A stretch of 64,000 nt of DNA. It comes from Pectinophora gossypiella. Its lineage: Eukaryota; Arthropoda; Insecta; Lepidoptera; Gelechiidae. Below, in pieces: positions 55,810 through 64,000 of the stretch. Under the pieces are notes generated by a model, which was given only the letters and a program-made list of their open reading frames with translations, made no database searches and was not told the origin of the DNA. The stretch spans positions 1,240,001-1,304,000 of the forward strand of contig NW_026063240.1 in the NCBI RefSeq assembly GCF_024362695.1. The letters run 5' to 3'. Numbering within the stretch: the first letter of the stretch is position 1; the number at the start of each line of letters is the position of its first letter. Position numbers and translations under genes: made by a program.

Positions 55810-56140
55810 GTTGGGAAATGCGTTACGCATACCACGCCGCCCGGGGGGACGACGTGGTTATGTGGGACTCCCCGGGAAACCCGGTATACCCACTAAAACC
55901 CAACGGTGTTCCTCCTCGCCGCCATGTGGCGGGGATGCGGGAACGCAATTGCACACAACCGCGTCCCCGCCGGCGGATGCCCTCTTGGGCCCAGCGCCTA
56001 TGGGGGCGCAACAAGCGCCTCCCCCTCCGCCGAGGGCTGCCCGGAACACTTGGGCAGCCCTACAGCACGGGACCTATGTTGTGGACGGCGGTCCCCCGAC
56101 CACCGTCCACAGGTCCCCGTTAGGGTGGAGCAGGATCCAT
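55807..56140 (-). other. 3' untranslated region of gag-only LINE
   Basis: This GC-rich, non-coding 334 bp lies between the gag stop and the poly(A). Strong stems are visible, for example AGGGCTGCCC paired with GGGCAGCCCT (56034-56063) and GGACGGCGGT/ACCACCGTCC (about 56085-56107). Such structures could be the recognition site for a partner LINE's reverse transcriptase. That role is inferred. Confidence 0.65.
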
Positions 56141-57475
56141 TCATTGAATGGTATCCATCCGCTCCACCCCGGCCTTCTTGGCCTTGGCCTTCTTGGCCTT
56201 GCGCTTCCCCTTGGTCTTCGGGGCGCTCTTCCTCTCGGGGGCCTGGTTCTTTGGCTGGTTTGCCGCAGAAATACAGCCGCTCCCACCGATCGAATGTGAC
56301 GCCGGCTTGCCCGCAGTCTCACACACTGGGCAGTGAGGCTCGGCGTCACAGTCTCGTGCCCTGTGGTCCGGTTGTCCGCAGCGGAAGCACAGTCGGCTGC
56401 GGTCGAACTCACAGGAGCACTTAACTCCCATGTGGCCCGGCTCCAGACAGCGGAAGCACCTCATGGGTCTTGGGCTGAGGAGCCTCGCTCTTGCCGAGGT
56501 CCATCCGACCTGGACCCGGCCGGAGCCGGCCACCTTTTTGGCAGCGGTGACGGGGCAGCTCACCCAGAGGGAGCCGTCTCCCCGCGGACCGACCACGATC
56601 CTGCCGCACTTCACTGCCTCGAAGGAGCAGCCTCCCTCCTTGGCAATCGCCTCCGCCACCTCCACAGCGTCGGCCGAATCGTCCAACCCCGTGACGCGGA
56701 TTTCCGCCCGCTTCACGGGCCTGGCGATCCGGACTGCCTCTGGACTCAGGACCTCCTTAAGCTTTTGGGCCAAGGAGTCCGCCTTCTCAGCCGAGGCCTC
56801 ACCCCCAACCTCTAGCATGCGAGCCCCGGTCGCTGTCTTGCGGAACCTCAAGCTATTGATCTTGAGGTCCGCAAGACGGACACGCTGCTTGGCGTCGGAG
56901 AGGATGGACGCGTACGTCACACCTCTCTCCTCCGCCCCTGGCGCCAGGGTGAGCGTCACCGCTGCCGATTTGGGCGCGCGAAGCCTCACTTTCGCGCGCG
57001 CCGTGGGCTGAGCCTTTTGCGGCTCCTTCGCCACTTTGGCCGCCTTGGCCTTGGCCTTTCGACCAACGACTGCGGTCCAAGGCAGCTCCACCGGTGCGGA
57101 GGCGGGCTGACGCCGTGCCTCTGCTGCCTCCTGCGCAGCCAGGCTTTTCTTCTTGCCCTTCCCCTTCTTACTAGAAGAAGCGGGTGCAGAAGAAGCCTGG
57201 CTGTTCGTGGGAGCCTCTTTGACGAGGCGGCCACTGCCGCTTGCCGAGGCGACCGGGGCCCCTGCTGGCGCAGAGTGAGCAGGGTCTGCCCTGGCACTTC
57301 TTGTGTCCGCCGCAAGCGGAGGTCTCTTACGCGGCTCTGGGAGGAGACGGTCTTCAATCCCGGCCAGCCGAGCGTTCAACATGTTCCCGAACATCTCGGC
57401 GTTGGCGCGGGCTGTCTCCTCCAGTAGCTGCCGGAGGCTTGGCTCCGAGCTCTGAGGCTGGGAGGGTCGCTGCCG
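56141..57475 (-). CDS. R1-clade ORF1 (gag-like) protein
   Basis: This is the RNA-binding ORF1 protein of an R1-type LINE. The frame is open over the whole stretch, about 444 codons, and ends in MDTIQ and a stop at 56141. An alanine/lysine-rich N-terminal half (KKGKGKKKSLAAQEAAEARR) is followed by a globular middle (about 56560-56870). Three zinc knuckles follow in tandem: CFRCLEPGHMGVKC, CFRCGQPDHRARDC, and a CPVC...H...C knuckle with the PASH and GGSGC signature of R1-clade ORF1. The tail is very basic. The first internal ATG is at 57394. The frame also runs on into LINE B sequence to 57571, which is accidental. The GC content is much higher than in the neighbouring repeats. The 5' end is probably truncated. 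Confidence 0.88.
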   Translation of the reverse strand, partial: RQRPSQPQSSEPSLRQLLEETARANAEMFGNMLNARLAGIEDRLLPEPRKRPPLAADTRSARADPAHSAPAGAPVASASGSGRLVKEAPTNSQASSAPASSSKKGKGKKKSLAAQEAAEARRQPASAPVELPWTAVVGRKAKAKAAKVAKEPQKAQPTARAKVRLRAPKSAAVTLTLAPGAEERGVTYASILSDAKQRVRLADLKINSLRFRKTATGARMLEVGGEASAEKADSLAQKLKEVLSPEAVRIARPVKRAEIRVTGLDDSADAVEVAEAIAKEGGCSFEAVKCGRIVVGPRGDGSLWVSCPVTAAKKVAGSGRVQVGWTSARARLLSPRPMRCFRCLEPGHMGVKCSCEFDRSRLCFRCGQPDHRARDCDAEPHCPVCETAGKPASHSIGGSGCISAANQPKNQAPERKSAPKTKGKRKAKKAKAKKAGVERMDTIQ

Positions 57476-57568
57476 CAAAGAGCGGAGCCTCCTACTACAA
57501 GCAACTTCTTGCTTAAAAGGAGACCCCGAGCCCTTGTATTGTAAAAATCTACCTTTAAAGTAAATAAA

Positions 57569-57602
<34 letters not shown>

Positions 57603-58504
57603 TTTCATACTCGACATAACGTTCCGATCACACGTGCTATACATCATTTTTACCCCCGAGGCATTTTCTGGAAAAACGAAAATTTTGTATGGCAGCCATC
57701 TTGTTTTTCCGCCATTTTGATTTTTTTGCAACGGCGATAAAATTTGACCAAGATTAAAATACATTGTGCGAAAAAAAATTTGATCCAGATGTGATAGTTT
57801 TGCCCGGCCGTAGGGTGCCGCCCTGATGCGGAGCAGTTTTTGAAGGTCGGGAAGTATTTCCATACTCAATATGATATTTTGATCTCATCCCTCTTACATC
57901 ATATTCACCTCGAGGCATTTTCGAGAAAATCGAAAATTTTGTATGGCGGCCATCTTGTTTTTCCGCCATTTTGTTTTTTTTCTGCCTGCGATTGAATTTG
58001 ACCAAGATTCAAATAGGTCTCGTAGAAAAATAATCGTTCCAGGTGTGATACTTTTGCCAGGCCGTAGGGTGTCTTCCTGATGCGGAGCAGTTTCTGAAGA
58101 TAGAGAAGTATTTCCATACTCGACAAGACACTCCGATTACATTCCCATACATCATTTTTACCTCCGAGACATTTTCTGGAAAAACAATTTTTTGTATGGC
58201 GGCCATCTTGTTTTTCCGCCATTTTGATTTTTTTTCACCCACGATAGAATTTGACCAAGATTTAAATAGGTTTTGTGAAAAAATAATTGATCTAGGTATA
58301 ATAGTTGCGCCAGACTGTAGGGTGTCTCCCTGATGCGGAGCAGTTTTCCAAGATCTGGAAGTTTTCCCATACTCACTGGGAGGTCCCGATCACACCCCCC
58401 ATACAACATTTTTACCCCCCGACGCTCCTTCTGGGAGAACAACCCTGTCAGTGAGTCAGTCAGTCAGTCAGTCAGTACATGGGTTTGTAGCTATATATAA
58501 TATA

Positions 58505-59564
58505 ACTAGATGTCGCGTGGTTCGCTCGCAGCAAGCTGCTCGCGTGTCTTGTTTTCCCGCCATTTTTTTTACCGCGATAGAATTTGACCCAGACTTAAAT
58601 AGGTCTCGTGAAATCAAAAAAGTTCTAGGTGCTATAGTTTTGCCCGGCCGCAGGGTGTCTCCCTGATGCGGAGCAGATTTCAAAGATGATGTTCCGATCA
58701 CACCCCTATACATCATTTTTACACCCGAGACATTTTCTGGGAAAACAAAAATTTTTATGGCGGCCATTTTGTTTTTTTTTTTTTCACCGGCGATAAAATT
58801 TGACTAAGATCTTAATATGTTTGAAGGAAAAAAAAAAGTTCCAGGTGCCATAGTTTTGCCAGGCCGTAGGGTGTCTCCCTGATGCGGAGCAGTTTTCGAA
58901 AACTTAGAAGTATACCCGTGTCGTTCCGATCAAAACCCTCATACATATTTTTTACCCCCGAGGCATTTTCAGGAAAAACGAAAAATTTGTATGGCGGACA
59001 TCTTGTTTTTCGGCCATTTTGATTTTTTTTTCACCGGCAATTAAATTTGACCAAGATTTAAATAGGTATCGTGAAAACTAAAAAGTTCCACGTGCGATAG
59101 TTTCACCAGGCCATAGGGTGTCTCCCTGATGCGGAGCAGTTTTTGAAGATCAAGAAGCATTTACGTACTCCACGTGACCTTCCGATTGCACCCCCGTACA
59201 TCATTTTTACCTCAGAGACATTTTCTGGAAAAACTAAATTTTGTATGGCGGCCATCTTGTTTTTCCGCCATTTTGATTTTTTTTCACCGGCGATAAGATT
59301 TGACCAAGATTTAAATAGGTTTTGCGAAAAAAAAATTGATCCAGGTATAATAGTTGCGCCAGACTGTAGGGTGTCTCCCTGATGCGGAGCAGTTTTCCAA
59401 GATCTGGAAGTTTTCCCATACTCACCGGGAGGTCCCGATCACTTTTCTCATACATTATTTTTACCCCCCGACGCTCCTTCTGGGAGAACAACCCTGTCAG
59501 TGAGTCAGTGAGTGAGTGAGTCAGTCAGTGGGTTTGTAGCTATATATATTATAAAATAATAATA
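58505..59564 (-). mobile_element. Array unit 16
   Basis: About 1.06 kb with four monomers. One monomer near 58900 has lost the TTTCCATACTCAAC segment. Confidence 0.8.
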
Positions 59565-60620
59565 ACTAGATGTCGCGTGGTTCGCTCGCAGCAAGCTGCT
59601 CGCGTGTCCTGTATTAGTTCGAAGCTTTGTATGGCGGCCATCTTGTTTTCGTGAAATCAAAAAAGGTCTAGGTGCTATAGTTTTGCCAGGCCGTAGGGTG
59701 TCTCCCTAATGCGGAGCAGTTTTCCAAGATGACGTTCCGATCACACCCCTATACATCATTTTTACACCCGAGACATTTTCTGGAAAAACAATAATTATAT
59801 GGCGGCCATCTTGTTTTTCCGCCATTTTGTTTTTTTTCACCGGCGATAAAATTTGACCAAGATTTAAATAGGTTTTGTGAAAACAAAAAAGGTCCAGATG
59901 CGATAGTTTTGCCACGCCGTAAGGTGCCGCCCTGATGCGGAGCAGCTTTCAAAGATCGAGAAGTTTTTCCATACTCCACAAGACGTTCCGATCACACCCC
60001 TATACATTACTTTTACCCCAGAGGCATTTTGAGGAAAAACGAAAAATTTGTATGGCGGCCATCTTGTTTTTCCGCCATTTTGATTTTTTTTACTCACGAT
60101 AGAATTTGACCAAGATTTAAATAGGTGCTGTGAAAAAATAATCGTTCCAGGTGCGATAGTTTTGCCAGGCCGTAGGGTGTCTCCCTGATGCGGAGCAGAT
60201 TTGAAGAAAGAGAAGTGTCTCCATTCTCAACAAGACACTCCGATTACATTCCCATACACAGTTTTTACCCTCGAGACATTTTCCGGAAAAACAAAATTTT
60301 GTATGGCGGCCATCTTGTTTTTCGGCCATTTTGATTTTTTTTCACCCACGATAGAATTTGACCAAGATTTAAATAGGTTTTGTGAAAAAAGAATCGTTCC
60401 AGGGGCGATAGTCTTGCCAGGCCGTGGGGTGTCTCCCTGATGCGGAGCAGTTTTCCAAGATCTGGAAGTTTTCCCATACTCATCGGAAGTTTTTGATGAC
60501 ATCTGCTATACATCACTTTTACCCCCCGACGCTCCATCTGGGAGAACAACCCTGTCAGTGAGTCAGTGAGTGAGTCAGTCAGTCAGTCAGTCAGTACATG
60601 GGTTTGTAGCTTTATATAGT
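59565..60620 (-). mobile_element. Array unit 17
   Basis: About 1.06 kb with four monomers. The first monomer carries the same GTTTTCGTGAAATC deletion as unit 13, which suggests common descent. Confidence 0.8.
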
Positions 60621-61924
60621 ACTAGATGTCGCGTGGTTCGCTCGCAGCAAGCTGCTCGCGTGTCTTGTTTTCCCGCCATTTTTTTACCGCGATAGAATTT
60701 GACCAAGACTTGAATAGGTCTCGTGAAAACAAAAAAGTTCTAGGTGCTATAGTTTTGCCAGGCCGTAGGGTGTCTCCCTGATGCGGAGCAGTTTTCCAAG
60801 ATGACGTTCCGATCACACCCCTATACATATTTTTTGACCTTGAGGAATTTTTTTAGAAAAACAAAATTTTGTATGGCGGCCATCTTGTTTTTCCGCCATT
60901 TTGTTTTTTTTTCACCGGTGATAAAATTTGACCAAGATTTAAATATGTTTCGCGAAAGAAAAATTGCTCCAGGTTTTATAGTTTCGCCAGGCCGTAGGGT
61001 GTTTCCCTGATGCGGAGCAGCTATCGAAAACCCAGACATATTTTCATACTCGACATGACGTTCCGATCACACCCCAATACATAATTTTTACCCCTGAGGC
61101 TTTTTTCTGGAAAAACAAAAATTTGTATGGCGGCCATCTTGTTTTTCGGCCATTTTGTTTTTTTTTTCACTGGCGATAAAATTTGACCAAGACTTTAATA
61201 GGCTTCGTGAAAACAAAAAAGTTCCAGGTGCGATAGTTTCGCCAGGCTGTAGGGTGTCTCCCTGATGCGGAGCAGCTTTCGAAGATCGAAAAGTATTTCC
61301 ATACTCAACATGATGTTTCGATCACATTCCTCATACATCATTTTTACCCCCGAGGCATTTTCGGGAAAAACGAAAATTTTGTATGGCGGCCATCTTGTTT
61401 TTCCGCCATTTTGACTTTTTTTCGTCGGCGAATAGATTTGACCAAGATTTAAATACATCCTGCGAAAAAAAAATTGATCCAGATGTGATAGTTTCGCCAG
61501 GCCGTAGGGTGCCTCCCTGATGCGGAGCAGTTCCTGAAGATCAAGAAGTATTTACATACTCAACATGACCTTTCGATTACGCTACCATACATTGTTTTTG
61601 CTCCCGAGACATTTTCTGGAAAAACAAAATTTAGTATGGCGGCCATCTTGTTTTTCCGCCATTTTGATTTTTTTTGACCCACAATAGAATTTGACCAGGA
61701 ATTAAATAGGTTTCGTGAAAAAAGAATCGTTCCAGGTGCGATAGTTTTGCCAGACGGTAGGGTGTCTCCCTGATGCGGAGCAGTTTTCCAAGATCTGGAA
61801 GTTTTCCCATACTCACCGGAAGATTTGGATCACACCCCCCATACATCATTTTTACCCCCCGATGCTCCTTCTGGGAGAACAACTATGTCAGTCAGTCAGT
61901 GGGTTTGTAGCTATATATAATATA
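60621..61924 (-). mobile_element. Array unit 18
   Basis: About 1.3 kb with five monomers. The junction to unit 17 is short (TTTATATAGT). Confidence 0.8.
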
Positions 61925-63269
61925 ACTAGATTTCGCGTGGTTCGCTCGCAGCAAGCTGCTCGCGTGTCCTGTATAAGTTCGAAGCTTTGTATGGCGGCCA
62001 TCTTGTTTTTTGCCGGCGATTGAATTTGACCAAGACTCGAATAGGTCACGTGAAATCCAAAAAGTTCTAGGTGCTATAGTTTTGCCAGGCCGTAGGGCGT
62101 CTCCCTGATGCGGAGCAGTTTTCCAAGATGACTTTCCGATCACACCCCTATACATAATTTTTACACCCGAGACATTTTCTGGAAAAACAAAAATTGATAT
62201 GGCGGCCATCTTGTTTTTCGGCCATTTTGTTTTTTTTTTCACCGGCGATAAAATCTGACCAAAATTTAAATAGGTTTCGTGAAAACAAAAAAGTTCCAGG
62301 TGCGATAGTTTCGCCAGGCCGTAGGGTGTCTATCTGATGCGGAGCAGTTTTTGAAGGTCGGGAAGTATTTCCATACTCAATATGACATTTTGATGTCATC
62401 CCTCTTACATCATATTCACCCCGAGGCATTTTCGAGAAAAACGAAAATTTTGTATGGCGGCCATCTTGTTTTTCCGCCATTTTGATTTATTTTCAGCGGT
62501 GATTGAATTTGATCAAGAATTAAATAGGTTTCGTGAAAAAAGAATCGTTCCAGGTGCAATAGTTTTGCCAGACTGTAGGGTGTCTCCCTGATGCGGAGCA
62601 GCTTTCGAAGATCGAAAAGTATTTCCATGCTCAACATGACGATCCGATCAAATTTCTCACACATATTTTCAACCTCCGAGGCATTTGCGGGAAAACGAAA
62701 ATTTTGTATGGCGGCCATCTTGATTTTCCGCCATTTTGTTTTTTTTTCACCGGCTTTTGAATTTGACCAAGATTTAAATAGGTGTCGTGAAAAAAAAATC
62801 GTTCCAGGTGCGATAGTTTTGCCAGGCCGTAGTGTGCCGCCCTGATGCGGAGCAGTTTTCGAAGATTGAGAACATTTTCCGTACTCGACAAGACACTCCG
62901 ATTACACTCCCATACACAATTTTTACACCCGAGACATTTTCTGGAAAAACAAAATTTTGTATGGCGGCCATCTTGTTTTTCCGCCATTTTGTTTCTTTTT
63001 CATCGGCGATTGGATTTGACCAAGATTTAAATAGGTTTTGCGAAAAAAGAATCATTCCAGGTGCGATAGTTTCGCCAGGCCGTAGGGTGTCTCCCTGATG
63101 CGGAGCAGTTTTACAAGATCTGGAAGTTTTCCCATACTCACCGGAAAATTTTGATCACATCCCCCATACACCATTTTTACCCCCCGACACTCCTTCTGGG
63201 AGAACAACCCTGTCAGTGAGTCAGTCAGTCAGTCAATAGGTACATGGGTTTGTAGCTATATATAATATA
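61925..63269 (-). mobile_element. Array unit 19
   Basis: About 1.35 kb with five monomers. The left end reads ACTAGATTTCGCG. The right end has AATAGGTACATGGG, as in unit 8. Confidence 0.8.
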
Positions 63270-64000
63270 ACTAGATATCGCGTGGTTCGCTCGCAGCAAG
63301 CTGCTCGCGTGTCCTGTATTAGTTCGAAGCTTTGTATGGCGGCCATCTTGTTTTTCCGCCATTTTTTTACCGCAATAGAATTTGACCAAGACTAAAATAG
63401 CTCTCGTGAAATCAAAAAAGTTCTAGGTGCTAAAGTTTTGCCAGGCCGTAGGGTGTCTCCCTGATGCGGAGCAGTTTTCCAAGATGACGTTCCGATCACA
63501 CCCCTATACATATTTTTTGACCTTGAGGAATTTTCTAGAAAAACAAAATTTTGAATGGCGGCCATCTTGTTTTTCCGCCATTTTGTTTTTTTTTTCACAG
63601 GGTTAAAGTTTGACCAAGAATTAAATAGGTTTCGTGAAAACAAAAACGGTCCAGATGCGATAGTTTCGCCAGGCCGTAGGGTGCCGGCCTGATGCGGAGC
63701 AGTTTTCAAAGATCGAGAAGTATTTCCATACTCTTCAATATGTTTCGATCAAAACCCTCATACATAATTTTTATCCCAGAGGCATTTTCAGGAAAAACGA
63801 AAAATTTGTATGGCAGCCATCTTGTTTTTCCGCCATTTTGATTTTTTTTCACTCACGATAGAATTTAACCAAGATTTAAATAGGTTCTTTGAAAAAATAA
63901 TCGTTCCAGGTGCGATAGTTTTGCCAGGCCGTAGGGTGTCTCCCTGATGCGGAGCAGATTTGAAGAAAGAGAAGTGTCTCCATACTCAACATGACACTCC
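63270..64000 (-). mobile_element. Array unit 20, cut by window edge
   Basis: The left end reads ACTAGATATCGCG. Nearly three monomers are visible before the window ends, so the array continues to the right. Confidence 0.8.

Larger units (their letters stand above)
55751..57477 (-). mobile_element. R1-like gag-only LINE with poly(A) and 15-bp duplication
   Basis: This is a minus-strand insertion in the 3' part of LINE B. AAGAGCGGAGCCTCC occurs at 55736-55750 and 57478-57492, a target duplication of 15 bp (16 with a shared T). The T-run at 55751-55806 is a 56-base poly(A) tail on the minus strand. The body holds one ORF1-type gene and then a 334-bp GC-rich 3' untranslated region with hairpins. 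There is no endonuclease or reverse transcriptase. The poly(A) length and exact duplication point to recent retrotransposition in trans. Confidence 0.9.
54089..57605 (+). mobile_element. LINE B (CR1/Jockey-like), 5'-truncated, with a nested R1-like element
   Basis: The insertion site is known from unit 5, which gives a clean empty-site comparison with a duplicated ATTTT. The element starts inside the reverse transcriptase. Its 3' untranslated part is split by the R1-like element at 55751-57477. It ends with AATAAACA and a run of about 30 T (57571-57600). LINE tails are usually A-rich, so this T-run is unusual. The LINE fragment at 42625 has a similar AATAAACATTTTT end. Confidence 0.85.
52412..58504 (-). 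mobile_element. Array unit 15, interrupted by LINE B
   Basis: This is the twin of unit 5. Its sequence stops at GTAGTATTTT (54088) and resumes at 57601 with ATTTTCATACTCG, so ATTTT is duplicated around LINE B. Unit 5 keeps the uninterrupted site (about 35298-35315). Without the insertion it is about 2.57 kb. Confidence 0.88.
22065..64000 (-). repeat. Head-to-tail array of about 20 Helitron-like elements
   Basis: Every unit has the same layout on the plus strand. It starts ACTAGATGTCGCGTGG, then an inverted hairpin (CGCTCGCAGCAAGCTGCTCGCG), then a variable number of about 230-255 bp monomers, then CTCCTTCTGGGAGAACAA, a (CAGT)n run, GGGTTTGTAGCTATATATAATA, and the next unit. Read on the minus strand, each ends in a hairpin plus CTAGT, as Helitron-type elements do. 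No unit has a transposase-like gene. Later insertions lie at 28731-33017, 42244-44494, 48016-49168 and 54089-57605. Confidence 0.85.

Noticed and set aside
55811..57516. Several plus-strand open stretches rich in Pro/Arg over the R1-like element
   Set aside because: GC-rich antisense shadows of the minus-strand gag. The zinc knuckles, poly(A) and target duplication fix the real orientation.
55751..57600. Telomeric context (R1-type LINEs such as TRAS/SART insert in telomere repeats)
   Set aside because: No TTAGG repeats occur at the junctions. The insertion is in LINE B with a unique 15-bp duplication.
22065..64000. Dozens of 60-125 residue open stretches on both strands of the array, many with a shared KMAAIQ/ENCSASG-like pattern
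   Set aside because: They are translations of the same non-coding monomer in several frames, start and stop at variable places, and show no domain. The similarity comes from DNA repetition.
22065..64000. CRISPR array or centromeric satellite with constant monomers
   Set aside because: Repeat units are too long and variable for CRISPR, and both element termini recur, so it is a transposon array. A centromeric role cannot be judged from sequence, and many moths and butterflies have holocentric chromosomes.

Overview
This window looks like insect DNA, most likely from a butterfly or moth (Lepidoptera). I infer this from three things: a tRNA-headed SINE of lepidopteran type, Helitron-like repeats with tetranucleotide runs and CTAGT ends, and the mix of BEL/Pao, Copia, Jockey/CR1, R1 and DIRS-type elements. 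I found no ordinary host gene. Nearly all of the 64 kb is mobile DNA, much of it nested, as expected of heterochromatin or a W chromosome.

Region 1 (1-11.5 kb) is a nest of insertions. The decayed 3' part of a Jockey LINE is followed by a BEL/Pao element with integrase and envelope-like coding. The envelope region is split by a Copia element (3331-10375). That Copia element was itself hit by a complete Tc1 transposon (5138-6787) and by a 1757-bp non-autonomous inverted-repeat element (8400-10156).

Region 2 (11.5-22 kb) holds Helitron-like repeats with internal minisatellites, a DIRS-type tyrosine recombinase fragment, an FP-domain remnant, nested fold-back elements, and a minus-strand LINE. 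The LINE is split by about 2.5 kb of repeats, including a SINE and a 315-bp near-perfect inverted repeat. A second SINE copy lies at 21482-21836.

Region 3 (22-64 kb) is one long array of about 20 head-to-tail copies of a single Helitron-like family. Each copy has a hairpin/CTAGT end on its left, a variable number of about 230-255 bp monomers, and a (CAGT)n tract plus a TATATAATA junction on its right. Later insertions into this array are: an intact Copia element with a 1273-residue polyprotein (28731-33017); a young non-autonomous LTR element carrying a LINE fragment (42244-44494); a 1.15-kb inverted-repeat element with a small coding segment (48016-49168); and a CR1/Jockey-like LINE (54089-57605) that contains an R1-like LINE encoding only the gag protein (55751-57477).

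The genes here serve element mobility only. Those that look able to function are the Tc1 transposase, the second Copia polyprotein, the reverse transcriptase at 54092-55609 (5'-truncated) and the gag-only R1-like protein. All coordinates come from reading by eye; boundaries not backed by target-site duplications are approximate.
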